From positions 186,001 to 250,000 of the forward strand of contig JAJEKV010000310.1 of the NCBI GenBank assembly GCA_021234155.1: DNA of 64,000 nt. The letters run 5' to 3'. The translations under genes and the position numbers were made by a program. The notes under the pieces are model-generated. The model did not search any database. It saw only the letters and a list, made by a program, of their open reading frames with translations, and was not told the DNA's origin. How positions within the stretch are numbered: position 1 is the first letter of the stretch; each line of letters starts with the position of its first letter. Source of the stretch: Isoetes taiwanensis (lineage: Eukaryota; Streptophyta; Lycopodiopsida; Isoetales; Isoetaceae). Below are positions 20,480 to 31,213 of the stretch, piece by piece.

Positions 20480-22030
20480 TGGAAGGCGATAAATTTTGCC
20501 CATTTAAGGATTTATATAGTGCATGTGGCAATAAATGTTAATCACTAACGTATTTGTGTAGTATTTGTAATGATGTCTAAAATCCTACCATAACATTGTT
20601 GTTATAACTCCAACATAATGATACACATAAGTGCCACTAAATAATGTTGTAATCTCCTATTTTGTTGGTGATTGTATCTGAGAGTAGTATATATTTTTTT
20701 TAATATGATTGTATCCCATTGTAAAGACATCAAAATAGCTTTATTTCTACAGATATTTAAAGCATAGTTATGGCACAAATAAAAATTCAAAACCTTTACC
20801 TCTATACTCCCTGGCTATATGGTAACTCTATGGTTTCTAAGTAGGCGACCGTTCGAGATTTAAGGCGGAGATTATTGATAGAGAGGCTTAAAAAGCTCCT
20901 TCACTAAGTTCATATAGTTGGCGAATGTGGTAGAAGATCAAAGGGTTCTCTAGGAAAACTTGACAAATTAATCTCGTTGTTTTACTGAAGGAAGCCTACT
21001 AAGCATAGCGGCAATTTTTTCAAAAATCCAAAAATATAGCAATTTTGCGATAAATAGCCACTAAAATCAACATTGTTTCAGATGCAATATCGGGAGCCAG
21101 TTGAGAGACAAAAGAAAGACAAGTTAAAAAAATAGTACACCGGCTGCTGGGAGAAAAAAGTGGCGGCCAAATCTTGTTGATCCTACGAGGAGGAAATGGT
21201 GGAGTGTGTGGTATGGTCATACCTTACTTGTCACATTGCCAAAAAAATGAGCACCCTCCATGCGATAGTATTATATGAGACTAGATAAATTTATATGCCT
21301 ATATATCAATGTGTCACTTATAAACGTTTGAACTCTCTCAACTCATTGTTCATAAACATTGTGGAAAAATATCATGAAGGATTTCTTGTTGTATGAAGTG
21401 AAAATCTAATAATGATTAAGAGAAAAAATGACTAATTCTGGAAGGAGTCCCACTTTACTGCATGAGGCCCATCTGTTGAAATGTGTCCTATTTTAATGTA
21501 ATGTATCTTGGCCGTATAGTTATATGTTTTGAGTGATGAACTATTTTTTGTGATATAGAGCAACCTTGAGTATCTTTACTTTCCATGACTTGATGTCAAT
21601 TTTTGTATTTATACAAGATATTTCGCCTGTCTTCTTATAATGTCATAGTAATGCCATAGTCCTTACGCACTCTTACACTAATCCATCCCTTTTCTTGCTT
21701 GTCGTTTCCTCAATGAAGACAGGTATTTGGTTTCAATTTGGACGTCTTTTTTGCCTACGAGATATTATTTTCGTTCTAATGTGGGCGTGTTGTCCTTTGC
21801 CTTTGTTTTTATATAGTGGTTGGAGAGTTGATTGGTAGGTCCAAATGTGCTCAAAATTCAACTTCAAACTGTCTTGTATTTCAAACGTGTAGAACCCCAT
21901 CAAGATCAATAGATAATATGTACAAATTGATAATATGTTGTAATCTATAAACCGTCATCTATATATGATATACAAAATTGTGACCAAGATTAAGCAAATC
22001 CATATTGCCTTAATTGAAGAAAATTCCATA
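20480..22030. other. AT-rich spacer without recognisable gene
   Basis: Both strands carry only short, unconvincing open frames. I see no motif, repeat arm or retroelement domain that I can support here. Confidence 0.5.
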
Positions 22031-22819
22031 TTATTTTGATTGGAGAGCATGGTGTAGGATGACTTCTAGAACTTGAGGGGAACCAAACTCAAGCATCAAA
22101 TGATCATGTTTAGAAGCATCAATATGGCAATCCTGGTAGTGGTGGTGGTGGTGATGATAATGATGATGTTCATGGCTATGGTGATAAACATGATCATCTT
22201 CGATGTCCAAATCCGCGCAATCCACCCTTGAAGAAAAAGAAGTGCAAGATTTCAATCCTAGCCAAGATTGAAAAGCCTTGGAAAACCTGCCTCTTATGTG
22301 CCTCTTAATCCTATAACTATAGTCTTCAATTGGACCATCACAATCTTTACTTTGAACCAAGAGCTTGGATGAATTCTTCACATTATCATCCTTCAGATAT
22401 GAGCTGCTCAACAAATCTTCACTGCTAGGCTTATGCACAGCATGATCTTTTTTTGAACTGGCATGATCTTTTCTTGAACTGGCAGCATGTTCTTCTAAAA
22501 AGCCATATAAGCTCTTATCAAGCTGATCTGATAAGGCAACTATTTCATACGAATCAAACAAAGAAGAACCAAAATCTAGACCCAAATTCATCATATCATA
22601 CCGGTCGGATCCATGCTTAAGGGCAACAATTTGAGCGCTGCTTTGCTTCATGGCTTCTTGCCGGAATCTGGAAGGGCGATAAACAGGAGATTTACTAGAA
22701 AACCAAATCTCAGAAACAGAGCTTTTGCCCTTTTCGCCATGCATGTACCAAGCCCAAGCCGCAGCGTTGGCTCTGCTATAAGGCTCCGCCATAGCCAATT
22801 CACGTCCTTTGCTCTTCAT
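22031..22819 (-). CDS. Plant protein of unknown function with WAWY and PSRFRQEAM motifs
   Basis: Intact single-exon frame of about 262 residues from the ATG at 22819; an alternative start at 22792 gives MAEPYSRANAAAWAWY. Recognisable segments are AAAWAWYMHGEKGK, SPVYRPSRFRQEAMKQ and FDSYEIVALSDQLDKSLYGF. These resemble, in general layout, small uncharacterised plant proteins with a PSRxxxEAM box and an SYE(I/L) helix, but I cannot name the family. The middle is Ser/Lys-rich with two near-identical short repeats (SRKDHASSKKDHA). The C-terminal part has a histidine run (HHSHEHHHYHHHHHHYQDCH, about residues 212-231) that could bind metal or just be low complexity. No transmembrane segment or signal peptide. 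No breaks, so probably a real gene. Confidence 0.65.
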   Translation of the reverse strand: MKSKGRELAMAEPYSRANAAAWAWYMHGEKGKSSVSEIWFSSKSPVYRPSRFRQEAMKQSSAQIVALKHGSDRYDMMNLGLDFGSSLFDSYEIVALSDQLDKSLYGFLEEHAASSRKDHASSKKDHAVHKPSSEDLLSSSYLKDDNVKNSSKLLVQSKDCDGPIEDYSYRIKRHIRGRFSKAFQSWLGLKSCTSFSSRVDCADLDIEDDHVYHHSHEHHHYHHHHHHYQDCHIDASKHDHLMLEFGSPQVLEVILHHALQSK

Positions 22820-23743
22820 CCCCAAACCCTAGAATTGCTTCAGAGCTCCAAAAGCCTTAAATAAAATCCGGCAAAAGTTTAGGAATCTACCGAAATCCTG
22901 TGCTGCGCAATCCGAGGCCGATGATCCTGAAAAATCAGATATGAATCCAAGAGTTATGCAGCTACAAATCTCATTTTGAACTAAAACCAGTTGGGCCACT
23001 GGCTTGTTTTTAGTGGCCAAAATGTAAAGGTTTGGGCAACTTGGGCAAATATGTGGCCTCCTGTGCATCCTGGGCCAAGTGGAATTTTTGGAATGATAGG
23101 GCAAATATTGGACCACATCACATGGACTTTCTTTTAGCCAAATATTTTGTCTCTTCTCAAAGGTAGGCCATGTATGTTTCATGAGAAGATATAACCATCA
23201 TTCTATATCCTCCGGCTCGCCTGCAGGCACACATACCTTTCAAAATTTATTGTCAAATCACATGGTCAGCTCTGTCAATTCTTCGATCCCTAATCGCCTG
23301 CTTACCCTTAATTATTCATTCATCCTCTGAACTAACATGTGTTATTTCGCCATGTTCCTGTCCCATCCAAAATATTAATTGTCGAATTGTTTGAAAATTA
23401 TAAGGAAAATGATATATCACATGGAAATGAAATAACTTTAGATTATTGAATTATTACTAAAGGTAACAGGAATGAATTTTGTTGTTTCGTGCTATGTACA
23501 TTGAACCCTCCAAAGATGAACTACAAGGTCCTACCCTATATCTTAAAATTATATTATGTGTAATGGAGCCCCCATCAATAGCCTTGGCTGTATCCCAGGA
23601 TTGTTATTTGGGGATTGAGGGTTCAGATAGGACGTGAAAAGAGTTATTTTGTCGGGTCATAATGTTTGTATTTACATCGAATAATTAGGGCCCGATCAGG
23701 AAAGATAAACTAGCTTCCAAAGTATAGCGGCATTTGTTGGTTT
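22820..23743. other. Upstream spacer of the 22-kb gene
   Basis: Contains the probable 5' region of the minus-strand gene. The minus frame 22829-23182 looks like chance. No other feature supported. Confidence 0.4.
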
Positions 23744-25829
23744 GTGGGTCTTACCAAAGGCAAAAATAACATGTTAAGGCCAAATGCAATGGTAACTAAA
23801 TTGGTGTTGGCTAAATCGTTAGCTTTGTACGGACAAAAGCCTGATGTCTCACACTTCAAAGTGTTTGGATGCCTAGGATATGCTACCTATCCTAGAAATT
23901 TTTTGCAAAAACATGGCAAGCTCAGTGACAAATCTCTCAAATGTATTTTTATAGGGTACACCACGAATATGAAAGCATGGCGGTGCTATGACCCTGTTTC
24001 ACAGAAAGTATTTGCTTCTCTGAGCATGGTATTCATAGAAGGCATTTGTGATATTCTGGCGACTTCTATCGGAATGGTCAAGCGGACTATGATAAGGTAA
24101 TATGCAACTTGCTTGACAATGAACAATATGGTGAAACCTCATGTTCAGCATGCTTCTTTCCACCAGTAGCTCCTGCTGGCCAAATAGTCATGGTGCCTAT
24201 GCCATCAAAAAGTCCTATTGATCTTGATCCTGCAGCCCTTAAAATATGCTGAACCTCTTTCATCTCCACCATCTGCTACCCACACTCCAGACAACGTTGC
24301 TCATCCTGCACCAAGCAGATCTGTATGGTTTGCAATGGACCAATGCAATTACGCCTTGATGGCAAAAGTGTTGCTTGATTCTGATCCAACAACATATGCT
24401 CAAGCTGCAAAGTGTGATCATTGGCAAACAGCCATGCATGAAGAACTTTCATGCTTCACAAACAGGCACTTGAGAACTCGTTCCTAAACCAGCAGATCAT
24501 AATATCATCACACAAAGTACCATTCTGATCAAACCATATTAAAGCATAAAGCAAGATTGGTAGCCAAAGGCTACACTCAAAGAAGAAGGCTTTGATTATA
24601 ATGAAGTATTTGCTCCCGTTGTTCGATTGGACACAATGAGAGCAGTTCTTTCAATAGCATCTCACAAAGGCTGGCCAGTCTACCAAATGGACTTCAAATC
24701 TACATTTCTTAATGGAGACTTAGCAGAGGAACTTTACATGGATCAGCCCCCTGGATTTATCGATAAGCAGCATCCCAATTATGTGTGCAAGCTTAAAAAA
24801 AGCATTTATGGTCTGAAACAGGCAACATGTTGTTGGAACATGAAAATAAATGCCTTTCTCATTAGTATGCAATACCAAAGATCCAGGGCCGATCCTAGCT
24901 TATACTATAAGTTTCACCATGACTTGGTATCCATTATTTTGCTGTATGTGGATGACACCATCATGACAGCTCTTACCTCCAGTTTTGAGGTCACTGCTTT
25001 AGGTCTCATGCATTACTATCTTGGCATAGAAATCTGGCAGAAATTCTTGTCAAATATCATATGACAGATTGTACAGCTTCTCCAAATCCTTTTGAGCCAG
25101 GTCAACAACTCATATTGCAAACTGAGGATGAAGATGTCGATTGTACATTGTATAGGCAGCCTTGTTGGTGCCTTGCTATACTTATCTTGTGTATGCAGTC
25201 GGAGCCCCATCTAGGTTCATGGAACATCCTAAAGAAGCTCATTGGAAAGCAGCAAAGTGTGTTCTTCACTATCTTAAAGGGACTGCTATACATGGACTCA
25301 AATACACAAGAGTATTGAATCCCAAACTCACTTTATACTCTGATTCAAATATGGCTTCCACTGACATTGATATAGAAAATGTCTAATAGGGTATGTCTCC
25401 TTTTTTGGAGGAAATCCAATCAGCTGGAAGTCACAAAAGCAAAACACCAATAGTATCAGCACCATTGAAGCAAAACTCAAAGCTCTCACGCTTATAGTTC
25501 AGGAAATGCTATGGCTGATCCATCTTTTTGAAGATCTGGAAATACTCACAACTACTGCCACTATTTACCGTGATAATATTGGGGCTATTCATCATGCCAA
25601 AGACTATCAAATGCATCTCCAAATGAAGCATATAGATATCAAACTATGTTTTCTCGAGAACGAGTTACAAAATGGGCAACTCAATATCTCTCACTGCAAC
25701 ACAACAGACCAGAAAGCCGATGGCTTTACAAAAGCTCTCGCAGGACGATACTTTACTGTTATGGACTTTTTGCATGTTGTACCTGCAGCTACTCCTCGGG
25801 GGAAAGTAATCATGAGAATTTTTTTCTAG
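23744..25829 (+). mobile_element. Ty1/copia pol remnant (integrase, reverse transcriptase, RNase H)
   Basis: The order integrase-RT-RNase H defines Ty1/copia. 23744-24100 encodes the integrase C-terminal core region (VSHFKVFGCLGYATYPRN and CIFIGYTTNMKAWRCYDP). 24590-25060 encodes the RT (FAPVVRLDTMRAVLS, QMDFKSTFLNGDLAEELYMD, QPPGF, KSIYGLKQATCCW and the catalytic box LLYVDDTI). 25160-25400 and 25506-25829 encode RNase H and the C-terminus (YSDSN; HIDIKLCFLENELQNGQL; QKADGFTKALAGRYF). Several stops and frameshifts and missing 5' parts (gag, protease, integrase zinc finger) show that it is inactive. Confidence 0.92.
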
Positions 25830-25871
25830 TTTCCTTTTTGTTGTTTCTGCTATGTTGGTCATCAGGGGGGA

Positions 25872-26170
25872 TGTTAGCCACATGCTATATGGCTAGGTCA
25901 CCTTATTATGATGACTCAGCATATCACCCTGCCACATGTGGTGATGACATGGTCTATCTATAAAGGCCATGGTCATTGGTCACGTAGGGTTTTAGTCACT
26001 TCCTCTTTTGCATGCATAGACGCCTCCCTCCGTGTCCTCCTCTATTCCTTCAACTCACTTTTCAGTCATAGAGATTCTTCATTTTTCATCCTTGGAATCA
26101 ACATGGTTCAAAGCATTCCTTCAATCGCCCATGCTGTGCAAACATAAGAACCTTCTTTTCCAATGCTCAC
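25872..26170 (+). mobile_element. Probable 3' LTR of the copia remnant
   Basis: Directly after the pol frame there is a polypurine tract (CAGGGGGGA, 25863-25871) followed by TGTTAGCCACATGCTATATG, a plausible LTR start with TG. Inside are TCTATCTATAAAGGCC (about 25953-25968), a good TATA box, and a likely transcription start region. The 3' border (CA) is not certain; I place it near 26170. Confidence 0.55.
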
Positions 26171-26454
26171 ACTTTTCTTTCAAATGGATCACGTGTTTTA
26201 GCCAGATTGTCTTTAATAATTATAGATATATTGCAGTTGGAGAAAGCTATGCGTTTGGCTATGGCAACCCCCCAATGGTTATCCTTCCAAATATGCAAGA
26301 TAGACCAGCATGATATATGCTTACTAGTTAGCTCTTCTACAACAATATCAACTTCTTGATGTATATCCTTCTTGGTCCTAAGGAATAATGAACATAGAAC
26401 AATGCTTCCCACATCATCAAGATTGGTCAATTGTCTTCCTCACACCTTTGAAAG

Positions 26455-26570
26455 TTTTTTGGGTTGCCCCTAGGGGGGCAAACCCTCGTTTATGTGGGTA
26501 TGTGGGCATATTCAAGTATATGCTGGCATATACCTAGCATATCTTGATGGCCCGCTAAAACCGGCCGCCG
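26455..26570 (-). repeat. Repeat related to the 48-kb tandem unit
   Basis: GGGTTGCCCCTAGGGGGGCA followed by AACCCTCGTTTATGTGGGT, then CATATGC-type words, matches in inverted orientation the end of the tandem repeat at 48.34-48.44 kb. It shows that the 48-kb unit belongs to a dispersed family. Confidence 0.65.
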
Positions 26571-29500
26571 CCAGTAAATGGTCTGGATCATCCAGCCCCA
26601 TTCCTTTGCAGGGGTCGCAGGCGTGGCTATGGCGCAGCTCGACCCTTCTTCTTCCATATCCGTTAATATCAGGAAGCATTGAACGGGGTCACAGGTGATT
26701 TCCATAGTTTTCTCCAATTTCCTACGGCAAAGCATGGTGATGGGAAGGAATCGCTCAGTTGGCTGCTGAGATCTGGCATTTGGGTAGCTTCTGAAACCTT
26801 TGGTTATTTAGTCCAAAGATATAACGGTTCCAAAGCTCTGCCAGAAGGTAAGTTCGTCCATACCCAACGCTATGGCGTTTGAGTTTTTTGGGGAAGCCGA
26901 GCATGGTGGAGTTCTGGTGACGCACAGGCTGGTTTAGCAAGGGTAGAGGCCTTAACTAATTCTCTTTATGTCATTAACTATGTATCCGACGTACTCAATT
27001 CTTTAGTTTGCCCAGTTGTTGCTCTTTCCACCATAGCTGCCCACCCTTCTGAACACAAATGAGGATGTGATCGCGCAAAGCCCGTCCTTCTGAACACTGG
27101 GTCTTTCCCCTTTCCGCCATAGCTTCTATTAATAACAAAAAATAAGACTGGCCCCCATGTTTTGAAGATTTGGGTACTCTTCATTCAGACGAGCAATCTG
27201 ATGCGATCAGATGGTGCGAACGCAAGCAAGGAAAGGTTTAATAACTGGATACGATTTTCCAATGGAAGAGATTCTTGCAATAGAGGTGATTCTGGTCTCC
27301 ACAAAGCCAAAAGGTAAGGTTTTTTCCCCTGTTCTTGAATTTCGTCTGCAAGATGCTTGAATATTCCCGATGTGTTTAGGACTCTCGAGACCCAATAAAT
27401 GGTAAATTTTTGCTTCCATTTTAAGGTTCTTGGGTTTGAATCTGGTACAAAAGCCTCAAATTTGCTTCTTAGAATAACAAATTCCGCGAGAAGCAGCATT
27501 TTCACACTTGCATGTCTAGATATTTAACGGTTAAGGAAAGAGCACTAAATCTGGTTTTCTATATAGGTTCTTTTACGACTTCTTCGCCAAGATGACCATT
27601 TTCTTGACATCTGCTTCAGCATTGGCTTCCGTGATGTATCTTCATACAGAGTGTAAGACTAGGATTTTATAGTTTGTGAGGCCCCAATAAATTATGCAGA
27701 TCCACATGCGATCTAAACTGATATTGTCGGCTTGAAGGCATGGGCTTCTGCTCATAGGAAACAGCATTAGGTCGGGACTAAACAATTTTTAAATTTTAGG
27801 GTTCACGTTCTTTCCCGAATCTTGACCATCTTGGTTTTAAACTCGTCCAGCATAATCCTAGATTGGGACTTTTAAATATCTTTGTTAACATATTCAGCAA
27901 GTACACATTTTAACCGTATGCTAATTGTGTTTTAGACAAGTCCAAGCCAACAAGCCAGAGCATTGCAAACACTTTAATATCTGCCTTTATGAATTTGAAT
28001 TCTATTATGGGCCAAAGCGTGTTCAATATGTGCGCAATTTATATATATACGTTTCACCATGACTCCACAAATTCAATGCATGACGGTATGAATTTCGAGA
28101 TAACAATCTTTGGTTTTTCACATGTTGATAGGTTCGCCATGATAAGCTAATAAATTGGCACGGGAACCTTTATCGAGGCATTATATGCTAGGTCTATTTC
28201 ACTTCTTGGTTTGATTGCGCCACAATATGTTGTGCCATGCTGCCGCTAGATTGTTCATGACATGTAATCGTTCAAAATGGTACATGTTTACTTCATAGCC
28301 TTTCCTCTATTGGTTCATGCCACGCTTTTAAAATGCTTGGGATGGTTATTTAATTTGTAAAGTGCAAGAACATGTACTGTTATTTCTTCCATGATATTTA
28401 TTCCCATCATTCTTAAATGATTTGGTTTAATTGCATTGTTGCTCCTAGGTGCCTCTGTTTCTTCCATGGTATTTGTTTCTATCATTCTTAAATGATCTGG
28501 TTTAATTGCATTGTTTTACGATAAACGAAAGTACTCCAATACAAACCCTTTATTACTTGACCTTTTGTTGACTTTGTGACTAGAATTATAACACTAAGCC
28601 ATGTTCTTGGAACACAAATAATCTTTGCGCATCACAAGTTAGTATTGGTGTCATATTATATAATTCATATTATATGTTTTTCTTTGATTGTGTGAAGATT
28701 TGGGCATTTTATGTGTATTTGTTGGGTTTTGATTATCCGCATTTAAATGCAATGGGGAAGGAGGTATTATGTGCTGACAACTAGTGACAAAATCCAAGGA
28801 GCCAATGCCGTGTTGCACATCACCATATAACTTTCTTTTAGGAATTAGGATCAGGATGTAAGTCTTTCATTTTCACGGTTGTAGAAGATTTCACTTTGTG
28901 CATGATTTCATGAAATGTCAAAACAATTTCTTCCTTGTTTCACATTTATTAAAACCATAAATTATTGCATATAACGAAAGTATGCCCCAAGCGTGCACAA
29001 TCCATCTTATCACTTAGTAACGTTACAATTTGGTAAGCTTAACCCAACAAAAACAAGGTGTTGTTTCACTGGGTTGTCCTTGAAATTTATTTGAGATTTA
29101 TGCCTTGAGTTCTAATTGGAGCTATGGAGGATGTAGAATCAAATCAATGAAGAAGTTGAAGCTTTGAAACGAGCAATGTGGGAATCTAAAATTAAAAAGG
29201 TGTGCTGAAATGTGGGAGTCTAAAATTAAAAAAGTGTGCTCAATTGCTTTAGGTTTTTGAGGAAGTAATTATAAGAACTAATGTGAGGAAGTGTGTAGAA
29301 AGAAAGGTCGAGGAAAAATGGAAATGTTCATCCAAATCCATCTTATTCATGTGCTAAATGGTAGCTTTCTAAGTTTGAGCCATGGTTTAGGATCTGTTTT
29401 TTTTTTAATAATTCATGATGGTTAGTGTTCAAAAGTGGATCATCATTATTAATTCAAATTATAGGGTACTGCATACCTCTACTGGATATTGCCAAAATTG

Positions 29501-29701
29501 ATTTTCGGACACCAAAAATTGACGAGAATCATTCAACCGGTAATAATTAATACGACCGACGTAATAAATACCAATATGTTATACATGCGACGATATTTAA
29601 TACCCCATCAATTACCTTGTTATAATTAAACTGTTTTCTTATACCTTGTTCAGGTGGACCGTTAGGATTAGTGACTGCAGATAGTGTGGCAGTAGTAGCT
29701 T
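26571..29701. other. Long region without recognisable gene
   Basis: No protein family is recognisable in 3 kb. It contains two small tandem duplications: 28383-28532 (two copies of about 75 bp, TTTCTTCCATGATATTTATT-type unit) and 29175-29242 (two 34-bp copies). The rest is AT-rich sequence. Confidence 0.5.
28383..28516. repeat. Two-copy tandem duplication, 75-bp period
   Basis: The segment beginning TTTCTTCCATGATATTTATT at 28383 recurs at 28458 with a few substitutions; both copies end GGTTTAATTGCATTGTT. No function is evident. Confidence 0.75.
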
Positions 29702-30504
29702 CTATATCGAAGTGCGACGCCAGCTGAACGTGCCATCATTTTTTGGTGACCCTCTTCGCGTGGATGGCATACAAATTGCCCTCCTCGAAGAGTTGCACGA
29801 GCTCGGCCTCGGCTGCCTCTTGCAGGGATTGGACCATCAGGGGTGTGACCCAATAGTCCGTCTGAAAATCCTGCATTATCTTTTGGAGGAGCCGTTCAAA
29901 CGGCGCCTTCCGGATCAGGAGATTAATGCACAATTAGAAGTGCCTAATCTCCCAAAAAACTCGTGCATGCCTTGAATTGGGAAAATGGTGGATCCTCTTC
30001 GGGGCTTCGGACCGAAGTGGGGGAGAGTTTGGCTGGTTCTTGGGCACGCCACCCTTAACGTTCTTTTATGCGTTACGCTTTGCAATACCAGTCATTGCAC
30101 CTCTTCCACCTCCTTAGGTACTCTGGTATGCCGTCTTCTTGCACTCATACTCCCGATCTTGCTTGAGCATGAATTCGCGCTCCCCCACCTTTTGCTTCTT
30201 CACCATCTTTAGTGGCTTGGGCCACAGGGGGTAAGGTGGTGGGGCGTCGGGGTTGCTTCTCGACGAGGTTCTTCAATGTGGACGGTCCCTTTCGACCTAT
30301 CACGGTCCCTCTCGGACCTCTTCTTCCCTTCTTCTCGCCTCTTGCTCTCTCTCCCTCTTCTTCCTCGCCCGCTCTGTCTTCTAACCACTCCGCCACCTTC
30401 TCCTTCCCTTCTTCTTCTTGGGCCCCACTGTTCTTGCTAGCACTCCCTCTCCTACTATTATTTACATTTGCTCCCCGCCGTTGATCGGCCTGGGAGCGCG
30501 CCAT
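29702..30504 (-). pseudogene. Divergent histone H3 (possibly CENH3-like) pseudogene with long N-terminal tail
   Basis: Histone H3 packages DNA; CENH3 is the centromeric variant. The minus strand at about 29951-29736 encodes EIRHF, stop, then [40 protein letters not shown] and [11 protein letters not shown], then a stop at 29736-29738. The frame still aligns beyond that (QLA, to about 29702), so both stops are inside the histone fold. Residues between the alpha-1 and alpha-2 helices (DYWVTPLMV) differ from canonical H3, and the W and TP recall plant CENH3. Upstream, the tail begins MARSQADQRRG at 30504 and is rich in Gly, Glu, Lys and Arg, with at least one frameshift before the fold. No introns are seen in the fold, whereas plant CENH3 genes have several. 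An LTR with primer-binding site lies 5' on the same strand. Confidence 0.75.
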
Positions 30505-30753
30505 GCTCGATTGTTTCACCCATTTGTTGCATGCTTTTCGATTACCGAGCTTTGGGGGCATGCTCGTGTGATGTATGGCCTGGTCGATTGGAGCTGAACG
30601 AAAGTTATGCTCCTCCTTGCCCTCCCCCCCAGGGCCTCGTGTTCCAAGATCTTCTTCCTCCTCCCGCCCGGCCTCTCGCCATGCTAGGCCTTTGCATTGG
30701 GCTTCTATACTTTCGGCATTGTGCATTTGGTGCAAGCCATATCTTCTGATCAA
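30505..30753 (-). CDS. Upstream extension of the H3-like frame
   Basis: The open frame that contains MARSQADQRRG starts further upstream, at a TTG/ATG-type region near 30753-30705 (MHNAESIEAQCKGLAWREAG). It is charged and Glu-rich (EAGREEEEDLG). It could be a true N-terminal extension, remains of another protein such as a gag, or untranslated sequence that happens to be open. No family recognised. Confidence 0.25.
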
Positions 30754-31199
30754 GGAAATGGATTAGCTTAAGCTGGAGATCAAGAGAGAGTGGTTTAGGG
30801 TGAATTAGGGAGAGTAGGACCCCAAAATGATATTTAAAAAAGAAAGATGCTCTCTAGACTAGGAATATTCTCTTATCATTAATGCACTCATTAATTAACC
30901 ACCCTTATTAATTAACTGCCATTATTTATGGTTAGTCCCTTATTACAATAATATTTTTATAAATTCGAATTTCTCTAATGGTTTGGTGTGTTAATTATGA
31001 ATTTGTGCCATTTTTCACCCCGGTCTCGGATTGGGATGATTCTTCGACCCATTTTGGGTGAAATTTGATGCTCGTGCATAATTTCCACTTCAATTTTACA
31101 AAAATGTTGATTTGACTCATTCTTTTCCCCTGCATTTGTAATTTAGTCTAATCTACGACCCCACTACTTGAGAGAAAATTTTTTTCCAACCAAGAACAT

Positions 31200-31212
31200 T
31201 GCTCTGATACCA
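31200..31212 (-). other. tRNA-iMet primer-binding site of an LTR retrotransposon
   Basis: On the minus strand the sequence TGGTATCAGAGCA follows CACA and one spacer base. TGGTATCAGAGC is the classical plant retrotransposon primer site complementary to the 3' end of initiator methionine tRNA. It sits exactly where it should relative to an LTR ending in CA at 31214. Confidence 0.75.
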
Positions 31213-31213
31213 T

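Larger units (their letters stand above)
17430..20480 (+). pseudogene. DUF7869-like (RNase-H-fold, transposase-like) protein, broken
   Basis: The core frame at 18707-19441 reads FITHGQGAMHHGHFTLKLWG, PNFHVGSIAKALRDLEHGF, LLQLDNCVGQNKNRYLFAYF and YLMPGHTHEDIDAMFGHY. The pairing of (Q)LDNC.GQNKNR with PGHTHEDID is the hallmark of a widespread eukaryotic family (DUF7869, name recalled) that I think has an RNase-H/DDE-like fold and is often repeated in genomes. Earlier parts are visible in other frames (17480-17610, acidic; 18100-18420, VDSRLKELVEARSIYKEKTH and MGFPIGGKWICSQCSDNHTR). Later parts are at 19441-19590, 19578-19916 (GGDPVWKPEDKDTLIWKED) and 20270-20330 (GYFVSVRPDDEDCPI). Stops and frameshifts separate them. 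Whether the Asp residues act in catalysis is inference. Confidence 0.6.

Noticed and set aside
26167-26430. Minus-strand open frame, 87 codons
   Set aside because: No motif or family; it lies next to an LTR and is likely chance.
30145-30753. Taking the whole 202-codon minus frame as one confident protein
   Set aside because: Its first part has no recognisable family and the frame breaks before the histone fold, so I split it and gave low confidence to the upstream part.
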